From assembly GCF_017876315.1 (NCBI RefSeq), contig NZ_JAGINU010000001.1, forward strand, positions 2,604,001-2,668,000: a DNA stretch of 64,000 nt. Reading direction: 5' to 3'. The translations under genes and the position numbers were made by a program. The notes below the pieces were generated by a model that was not told the origin of the DNA, ran no database searches, and saw only the letters and a list, made by a program, of their open reading frames with translations. Origin of the DNA: Pseudonocardia parietis (GTDB lineage Bacteria; Actinomycetota; Actinomycetes; Mycobacteriales; Pseudonocardiaceae). Shown piece after piece: positions 59,073 to 64,000 of this stretch (position 1 is the first letter of the stretch; each line of letters begins with the position of its first letter).

Positions 59073-60355
59073 ACCGACGCGTGCGGCTTGCCCGGTTCCG
59101 CGGTGAGCGCGTCCCGGCTGGAGTCGATGAACGCCGAGTCCCGGGGCAGCACGACCGCCGCCGAGCGCACGTGGTGGTGCGCCGGATCCACACCCGGGGG
59201 GACGGCGCCCTGGTCGCGCAGGGCGACGGCGGCGCGCCGGAGCTTCTGGCGGGCCTTGATGATGCCGGCGTCGGCGGAGACGAGCCGCTCCTTGGACCGG
59301 TCGACGATCGGGCCCATGCTCTCCTGCAGCGAGGAGTCCTGGATCGCGATGCCCTTGATCCCGGAGAAGTACTCGCCGCGGCGCTGGGCGTCGCGGTCCA
59401 TCAGGTAGTCGTTGTCCCGGTTCGCCACCGGGCGGTAGGTGCCGGGAATGTTCTCGCTGTGCACCCCGTGCCCGGCGCGCATGGCACTCAGCTCGTCGCC
59501 GGTCAGCGGCCGGGTCGGGTGGTAGTCGAAGGAGTACGCCCAGCAGTTGTGGTCGTCGATCGGGACCCACCAGTGCCCGTGCACCGGGTGGTCCCCGCGC
59601 GGCGGGACGAGGGTGAAGCTGGGCATCACCCACGGCGTGATCCGCCAGTAGTAGGAGTCGGCCTCGGCGTTGCGCCGCGCGCCGACGAACAGGCCACCCT
59701 CGGCGTCGGCGACCTCGAAGAACGGCCGCAGGTCGTTCATGTTGTACTCGTTGCCCTTGGCGCCCTTGAACAACGGGTCGTTCTTGAGGCCGCCCGAGTG
59801 CAGCCAGGACACGTGGCTGGAGTCGATGCCGCCCTCGAAGGCCTGCAGCCAGTTGCACTCCTGCCAGCGCTTCGAGGTGTAGTTCTGCTCCGGTGCCACC
59901 TGGGTGAACTCGAACTCGGGCAGTGGCGGCCGGGTCGCCGGGTCTCCCATGTGCGTCCAGAGCACGTCACCGATCCGGACCAGCGGGTAGGAGCGGAGCT
60001 TGACGTGGGCGCAGAAGTTGCTGTTGTCCGGCTCGGAGGGCACCTCGAGCGCCTGGCCGGTGACGTCGAACTTCCAGCCGTGGTAGGCGCAGCGCAGGCC
60101 GCCCTCTTCGTTGCGGCCGAACCACAGCGAGGCGCCGCGGTGCGCGCAGAACTCGTCGATCAGCCCGTAGCGGCCCTCGCTGTCGCGGAAGGCGATCATC
60201 CGCTCGGACAGGAGCTTGACCCGGACCTGGGGGCAGTCGTTCGCGGGCAGCTCCTCCGCGAGCAGCGCCGGGATCCAGTACTGCCGGAACAGCTCGCCCA
60301 TCGGCGTGCCGGGCCCGGTCTGCGTCAGCAGCTCGTTGATTTCCGTCTTGAGCAC
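59069..60355 (-). CDS. Phthalate 4,5-dioxygenase-like Rieske oxygenase
   Basis: The 428-residue protein has the group of single-subunit Rieske oxygenases that contains phthalate 4,5-dioxygenase: GPGTPMGELFRQYWIPALLAEELP near residues 14-38, Rieske ligands Cys70, His72, Cys89, His92, and the iron site Asp178, His181, His186 in GGIDSSHVSWLH. A C-terminal extension after about 345 holds MDRDAQRRGEYFSGIKGIAIQDSSLQESMGPI, as usual in this group. GTG at 60355 has GGGAGG six bases upstream. The substrate may be phthalate or a related diacid; sequence alone does not decide. Confidence 0.85.
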   Translation of the reverse strand: MLKTEINELLTQTGPGTPMGELFRQYWIPALLAEELPANDCPQVRVKLLSERMIAFRDSEGRYGLIDEFCAHRGASLWFGRNEEGGLRCAYHGWKFDVTGQALEVPSEPDNSNFCAHVKLRSYPLVRIGDVLWTHMGDPATRPPLPEFEFTQVAPEQNYTSKRWQECNWLQAFEGGIDSSHVSWLHSGGLKNDPLFKGAKGNEYNMNDLRPFFEVADAEGGLFVGARRNAEADSYYWRITPWVMPSFTLVPPRGDHPVHGHWWVPIDDHNCWAYSFDYHPTRPLTGDELSAMRAGHGVHSENIPGTYRPVANRDNDYLMDRDAQRRGEYFSGIKGIAIQDSSLQESMGPIVDRSKERLVSADAGIIKARQKLRRAAVALRDQGAVPPGVDPAHHHVRSAAVVLPRDSAFIDSSRDALTAEPGKPHASV

Positions 60356-60380
60356 CGCACGCCTCCCATACCATGTCGAG

Positions 60381-60398
60381 TGAACAACAGTATTACCA
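60381..60398. promoter_or_regulatory. TGGTAT-N6-ATACCA-like site before the Rieske gene
   Basis: TGAACA-ACAGTA-TTACCA lies 26 bp upstream of the Rieske oxygenase start, in the 67-bp gap after the ferredoxin reductase gene. Its right half fits the module consensus, the left half only in part. The half site ATACCA also occurs at about 60368-60373. It could mark an internal promoter. Confidence 0.4.
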
Positions 60399-60422
60399 TT
60401 AGCCCTACGAAGAGCCCGGTCG

Positions 60423-61643
60423 TCAGGCGACGAGCAGCTCCTTGAGTGGCCGGTCGGTCCGGCGGGCCGCGCTCGCGGGCAGCTCGGTCCCGGTGGCCAG
60501 TGCCCGGCGGACCACCAGGAAGTCGGCCGGCGAGTTGACCGCGTCGACCGCCTGCAGGCGGCCGTCCCGGTAGTGCAGCGCGGCGAAGCGCTCGGCCGCC
60601 GGGTCGCCGCGCACGACGATCTCGTCCGCACCGGCGGCGAGCCCGGCGATCTGCAGCTTGAGGTCGGCCTGGTCGGACCAGAACCACGGCACCTCGGGGG
60701 TCGGGCGCGCGACGCCGGCCAGCGTCGTGGCCGCCACCGTGGCCTGGTGCACCGCGTTCTGCACCGACTCCACCCGTACCGGGGCGTGCCCGCCGCCGGT
60801 GGGGTGCGGCTGCAGCGTGCAGTCGCCGGCGGCGACCACCGACGGCAGCGCGGTCCGGGCGTCGAGGTCGACCGGGATCCCGCCGGGGCAGGCCAGGCCG
60901 AGGCCGGTGGCCAGCTCGGTGCGCGGCTCGACGCCGATCCCGACGAGCACCAGCGCGGCGGGCAGCTCGCCGCCGTCGGTGAGGTGCACCGACCGGACCC
61001 GCCCCGCCGTGCCGTCGAGTGCGGTCACGCCGGTGTCCAGCAGGACGCGGACCCCGCGGCGGGCGTGCGCGCCGGCGTAGAAGGCGGACACGACCGGGGC
61101 GACGGCCCGTCCCAGCAGCCGGTCGGTGGCCTCGACGACGGTGACCGGGCGTCCGTGCGCACGGGCCACCGACGCGGCCTCCAGGCCGATGAAGCCGCCG
61201 CCGACCACGACCACCGGCCGGGTCCCGGCCAGCGCGGTGCGCAACCGGTCGGCGTCGGCGAGGTCGCGCAGGTGGTGCACGCCGTCGAGCGCGGCACCGG
61301 GTACCCGGAGCCGCCGTACCCGGGCGCCGACGGTGAGCCCCAGCCGGTCGAACGCGATCTCCCGGCCGCGGTCGGTGACCGCGCGGCCGGTGTCGAGCGC
61401 GGTGATCCGCTCGCCGGTGACCAGTTCGATACCGCGGTCGGCGTAGAACGCGGCGGTGCGCAGGGCGAGCCGATCGGCGTCGGTGTCGCCGGACAGGTAG
61501 CCCTTGGACAGCGGGGGTCGCTGGTAGGGCAGCTGCGGTTCGGCGCCCATCAGCGTGATCGGCATCGTGTCGCCCGACTCGCGCAGCGAGACGGCCAGTT
61601 GCACGCCGGCCTGGCCGGCCCCGACGACCAGGGTGCCGGTCAC
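60423..61643 (-). CDS. Ferredoxin reductase (FAD, NAD(P)H) of the Rieske system
   Basis: The 406-residue protein is a class of ferredoxin reductase found with three-component Rieske and P450 systems. It has TLVVGAGQAGVQLAVSLRESG for FAD, PYQRPPLSKGYL, a second dinucleotide motif VVVGGGFIGLEAASVARAHG for NAD, and PSVVAAGDCT before the C-terminal domain. It passes electrons to the ferredoxin encoded just before it, with a GTGA overlap. A separate flavoprotein is unusual next to a phthalate-4,5-dioxygenase-type oxygenase, which normally pairs with a single-chain FMN reductase. Confidence 0.92.
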   Translation of the reverse strand: MTGTLVVGAGQAGVQLAVSLRESGDTMPITLMGAEPQLPYQRPPLSKGYLSGDTDADRLALRTAAFYADRGIELVTGERITALDTGRAVTDRGREIAFDRLGLTVGARVRRLRVPGAALDGVHHLRDLADADRLRTALAGTRPVVVVGGGFIGLEAASVARAHGRPVTVVEATDRLLGRAVAPVVSAFYAGAHARRGVRVLLDTGVTALDGTAGRVRSVHLTDGGELPAALVLVGIGVEPRTELATGLGLACPGGIPVDLDARTALPSVVAAGDCTLQPHPTGGGHAPVRVESVQNAVHQATVAATTLAGVARPTPEVPWFWSDQADLKLQIAGLAAGADEIVVRGDPAAERFAALHYRDGRLQAVDAVNSPADFLVVRRALATGTELPASAARRTDRPLKELLVA

Positions 61644-61963
61644 GGTTGCACCGCGGGGATCTCGACGGTCAGGCCGTCCAGCTCGGAGGTCACCGGCACC
61701 TGGCAGGACAGCCGGCTGCCGTCCCGCCGTTCGGAGACGGCCAGGTCGAGCAGGTCCTCCTCCATATCGCCCGGGGGATCGAGACGGGGTGCGAAGTCGT
61801 CGCGGACCCAGACGTGGCAGGTGGCGCAGCTGGTGTTGCCGCCGCACTCGGCGACGATGCCCGGCACCCCGTTCTGGGTCGCGGCCAGCATCACGGAGTC
61901 GCCGTCGCGGGCGTCGACCCCGGTCTGGGTGCCGTCCGGGAGGACGAAAACGACCTTGGGCAC
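61640..61963 (-). CDS. 2Fe-2S ferredoxin (adrenodoxin type)
   Basis: The 107-residue ferredoxin has cluster ligands Cys40, Cys46, Cys49 and Cys87 in the adrenodoxin/putidaredoxin pattern (C-x5-C-x2-C-x37-C), with CATCHVWV and the acidic patch DMEEDLLDLA that binds the reductase. It carries single electrons to the Rieske oxygenase. It is the first gene of the leftward operon 61963-56837, and a perfect dyad lies 56 bp upstream. Confidence 0.93.
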   Translation of the reverse strand: MPKVVFVLPDGTQTGVDARDGDSVMLAATQNGVPGIVAECGGNTSCATCHVWVRDDFAPRLDPPGDMEEDLLDLAVSERRDGSRLSCQVPVTSELDGLTVEIPAVQP

Positions 61964-62018
61964 CTGTGGGCCTCCCTTGCTCTGCTGGCGTGAAACGGGC
62001 CGAGCGAAGCGGCCGTAT

Positions 62019-62036
62019 TGGTATTACATCATACCA
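62019..62036. promoter_or_regulatory. Perfect dyad TGGTAT-N6-ATACCA upstream of the ferredoxin operon
   Basis: TGGTATTACATCATACCA has perfect 6-bp arms and lies 56 bp upstream of the ferredoxin start. It is the best copy of the site that recurs in this module and resembles operators of FadR-type GntR proteins. It probably controls the whole leftward Rieske operon. Confidence 0.7.
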
Positions 62037-62047
62037 CTTTGCCCTCG

Positions 62048-62440
62048 GTCAGATCCGACCCGTCCGCCGTGCTCGTACCGCTGCGGCACGGCAGAGCACG
62101 GACTGAGGCGCTCCGGGCGGCGGAACTGCTCGTCTCCCACGGGTGCGCCCCGGCCGTCGTGTGCGCGTCGGTGTTGGCCAGGGCCGCGCAGAGGGCTCGG
62201 ATCGTTGCCGGCGGACTGGTCGCCGCCGGGGCGGCAGAACCTGCGGTGCGGACCGACTGGCGGCTCGACGAGCGGCGCTACGGCGCCCTGCAGGGAGTGC
62301 GCCCGCCCGGAGCTGGTCGCCCGGGAGGGGATCAGGCGAGAGTTCCCGCGGCCCGGCTCCGACCATGCCGTGCACGTGGGCGGCGGTTGCGACTGCTGCG
62401 CTGGAGTCCACGCTCCGGCGGCGCTGCAGGAACTGATGCA
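62048..62440 (+). pseudogene. Broken phosphoglycerate mutase-like (histidine phosphatase) gene
   Basis: The start reads VLVPLRHG with the RHG catalytic motif, but the next 15 or so residues expected in phosphoglycerate mutases are missing. The frame resumes at RAAELLVSHGCAPAVVCAS and TDWRLDERRYGALQGV, clearly the family's RRSWRLNERHYGALQG segment. At about 62300 the frame shifts by one base and continues as RPELVAREGIRREF before decaying. Deletion plus frameshift make it non-functional. It lies between two dyad sites. Confidence 0.65.
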
Positions 62441-62453
62441 CGAAACCTTGTAT

Positions 62454-62471
62454 TGGTATGTTGTTAGTCCT
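62454..62471. promoter_or_regulatory. TGGTAT-N6-AGTCCT, further copy of the module dyad
   Basis: TGGTATGTTGTTAGTCCT keeps the left half exactly and the right half in four of six positions. It is followed by no gene for 500 bp and may serve the TctA gene at 62988 or be a leftover from the broken mutase region. Confidence 0.4.
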
Positions 62472-62503
62472 ATTGTCTTCGCATGGCTCCGGAGCGAGAG
62501 CCG

Positions 62504-62987
62504 GCGATGACGCCGGTACCGCCGCCACGATGTGTGCTGCCCGGGCAACGGGCCCGTGTCCCGATGCGGCCGCCCTGAGCAGCCATCTCTGATCAGACGG
62601 ATCGGAGATGCGTGCGTGACGGTTTCGGTCTCGACCTCGCGCACGCTCTGCCGGCCGCTGTGAGCAGCTGTCGAGTTCGTCCTCGGCGAAGCCCATGCCG
62701 CGGCGTCGGCCGAATCTCCGTCGCCGGACGTGACAGCTCGCCTGTCGCAGCGGGTCCGAGCACCGGAACCGACTCCTGGACAGCCGAGGCGCGGCTCACG
62801 ACGACACGCGAAGAGGTCGGGTTCCAATCCCCCCGCACCGACTCGTCGCACGTGGCCGGCCACTGCTGCCGAAGCCGCGACGAGACCGGTCATCGTTCGA
62901 CCTGACGCAACTGCTGGACCCCGAAGTCCTGAACGCTCCCATCACCCGTCCGGCCTGCCCGGGCGGCAGCGAGATCACGGAGGATTC
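62504..62987. other. Gene-poor leader of the TctA gene
   Basis: No supported gene in 484 bp. Short open frames have no family similarity. GGTTCCAATCCC near 62820 looks like a tRNA T-arm but no matching acceptor or anticodon arms exist. CGGAGGATTC right before 62988 is the ribosome-binding site of the TctA gene. Confidence 0.45.
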
Positions 62988-64000
62988 ATGGGAGAAGCGC
63001 TCTTGAGCAGCCTCGCCCAGCTGCTGCAGCCCCAAACCCTGCTGCTGATGCTCGTCGGCGTGGCAGTCGGATTCGCGGTGGGCATCCTCCCTGGCCTCGG
63101 CGGGGCGGTGACCCTGGCGCTGATGCTGCCGTTCAGCGTCGGTCTCGAACCGGTGCAGGCCTTCGCGTTCCTGCTCGGCATGCTCGCCGTGACCTCGACG
63201 GCGGGGGACATCACCTCGGTGCTGTTCGGCGTCCCGGGTGAGGCAACATCCGCGGCGACCGTTCTCGACGGCCACCCGATGACCAAACGGGGCGAGGCGG
63301 GGCGCGCGCTCGGTGCCGTGCTCTCCTCATCGGCGCTGGGCGCGGCGTTCGGCGCCGTCGTGCTCGTCGCCGTGATCCCGATCGTGCGGCCGCTCGTGCT
63401 GTCCTTCGGCCCGGCCGAATTCTTCGCACTCACCATCCTCGGGCTCACGTTCGTGGTGGCGCTCTCGGGGGCACACGTCGTCAGGGGTCTGCTCATGGCC
63501 TTGCTCGGCGTGATGGTCGCGATGGTCGGGATCGACGCGCAGGAGGGGGTGCCGCGGTACGCCTTCGGCGAGCTCTACCTCTGGGCGGGGATCCCGCTGG
63601 TCCCGCTGGTGGTCGGGCTCTTCGGCGGCGCGGAGCTGCTGCAGCTGATGCTGGCCCGTGGCTCGATCAACCGGTCCGGAAGCGCGCGTACCGAGGCGGA
63701 CAAGGCCGGCGACGAGGTGCGCGCGAGCGGCATGTCCGCGCTGCTGCAGGGAGTGCGGGACTCGCTCGCGCACTGGTGGCTGGTCGTCCGCTCCGGGGCG
63801 ATCGGCATGGCGATCGGCATGATGCCCGGGGTCGGTGGTTCGGTGGCGCAGTTCCTCGCGTACGGCCATGCCCAGCAGACCTCCCGGCGCCCCGAGGAAT
63901 TCGGCCACGGCTCGATAGAGGGGGTGATCGCGGCCGGCGCGAGCAACAACGCCAAGGACAGTGGTGCGCTCGTACCGACCGTCGCCTTCGGGATCCCCGG
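62988..64000 (+). CDS. TctA-family tripartite tricarboxylate transporter large membrane subunit (3' partial)
   Basis: The frame from ATG at 62988 (RBS GGAGGA) stays open to the window end, giving 337 residues of about 500. TctA signatures are VGVAVGFAVGILPGLGGAVTLALMLPF, DITSVLFGVPGEATSAATVLDGHPMTKRGEAGRALG and, in the second repeat, IGMAIGMMPGVGGSVAQFLAYG followed by GVIAAGASNNAKDSGALVPT. TctA forms the channel of binding-protein-dependent carboxylate importers; in Comamonas a TctAB pair serves several binding proteins including TphC for terephthalate. Partner genes are outside the window. Confidence 0.93.
   Translation, partial: MGEALLSSLAQLLQPQTLLLMLVGVAVGFAVGILPGLGGAVTLALMLPFSVGLEPVQAFAFLLGMLAVTSTAGDITSVLFGVPGEATSAATVLDGHPMTKRGEAGRALGAVLSSSALGAAFGAVVLVAVIPIVRPLVLSFGPAEFFALTILGLTFVVALSGAHVVRGLLMALLGVMVAMVGIDAQEGVPRYAFGELYLWAGIPLVPLVVGLFGGAELLQLMLARGSINRSGSARTEADKAGDEVRASGMSALLQGVRDSLAHWWLVVRSGAIGMAIGMMPGVGGSVAQFLAYGHAQQTSRRPEEFGHGSIEGVIAAGASNNAKDSGALVPTVAFGIP

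Noticed and set aside
62810-62845. tRNA T-arm-like GGTTCCAATCC
   Set aside because: No acceptor stem, D-arm or anticodon arm can be folded around it.
1-64000. CRISPR arrays, rRNA genes, replication origin
   Set aside because: No regularly spaced repeats, no rRNA-like conserved segments and no DnaA-box clusters were seen.

Overview
The window is high-GC DNA (roughly 70 %) with GTG starts, stop/start overlaps of the ATGA or GTGA type, and actinobacterial protein families, including mycofactocin-type short-chain dehydrogenases, IS1380 and ISL3 elements and a Mycobacterium-type RpiB active site. An actinomycete of the Pseudonocardiales (Pseudonocardia-like) fits best. The genus is inferred, not shown. 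Nearly the whole window is accessory catabolic DNA.

Layout. 1-255: 3' end of a BenE-type benzoate transporter. 256-2176: decayed DNA with an IS481 remnant and a membrane-protein gene. 2177-13707 (leftward): an eleven-gene operon that matches the reported 3-hydroxypyridine degradation cluster. It has a molybdenum hydroxylase with separate large, 2Fe-2S, FAD and SRPBCC subunits, a split PEP-synthase-like pair, an HD-domain protein, and the 2,5-dihydroxypyridine branch NicX-NicD-NicF-NicE leading to fumarate. A GntR regulator (14232-14921) is divergent from it. 14922-20370: an insertion-sequence scar with ISL3, IS5 and IS1380 abutting or nested, plus broken genes. 20435-27013: two SDRs, an MHS-family transporter, an Fe-S Old Yellow Enzyme and a DapA-like aldolase under a divergent LysR gene; the substrate is unknown.

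27088-44935: a ROK repressor (leftward) and, divergent from it, a 16.4-kb rightward gene array. The array has an RbsABC-type sugar ABC transporter, five xylose-isomerase-like TIM-barrel isomerases/epimerases, a Gfo/Idh/MocA dehydrogenase, a GMC oxidoreductase, two epoxide-hydrolase-like proteins, two mycofactocin-type SDRs and a glycoside-hydrolase-like protein. It looks like uptake and breakdown of an unusual sugar, cyclitol or glycoside.

45297-51471: a terephthalate module with an AAHS transporter, reductase TphA1, dihydrodiol dehydrogenase TphB, dioxygenase TphA3/TphA2 and a divergent IclR regulator with two identical-arm operators. 51639-61963: a second aromatic-acid module with a FadR-type regulator, LigJ and LigK homologues (lower protocatechuate/gallate 4,5-cleavage pathway), a zinc dehydrogenase, a 4,5-dihydroxyphthalate-decarboxylase-like protein, an RpiB-like protein, a PanB-like protein, an unrecognised 182-residue protein and a phthalate-4,5-dioxygenase-like Rieske system with its own ferredoxin and ferredoxin reductase. 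Five copies of a TGGTAT-N6-ATACCA-like site in this module suggest one regulon. No ring-cleavage dioxygenase is present. 62988-64000: start of a TctA-type tricarboxylate transporter, cut by the window edge.

Together the window is a catabolic island for N-heteroaromatics, phthalate-type diacids and an unidentified sugar-like compound, put together with insertion sequences.
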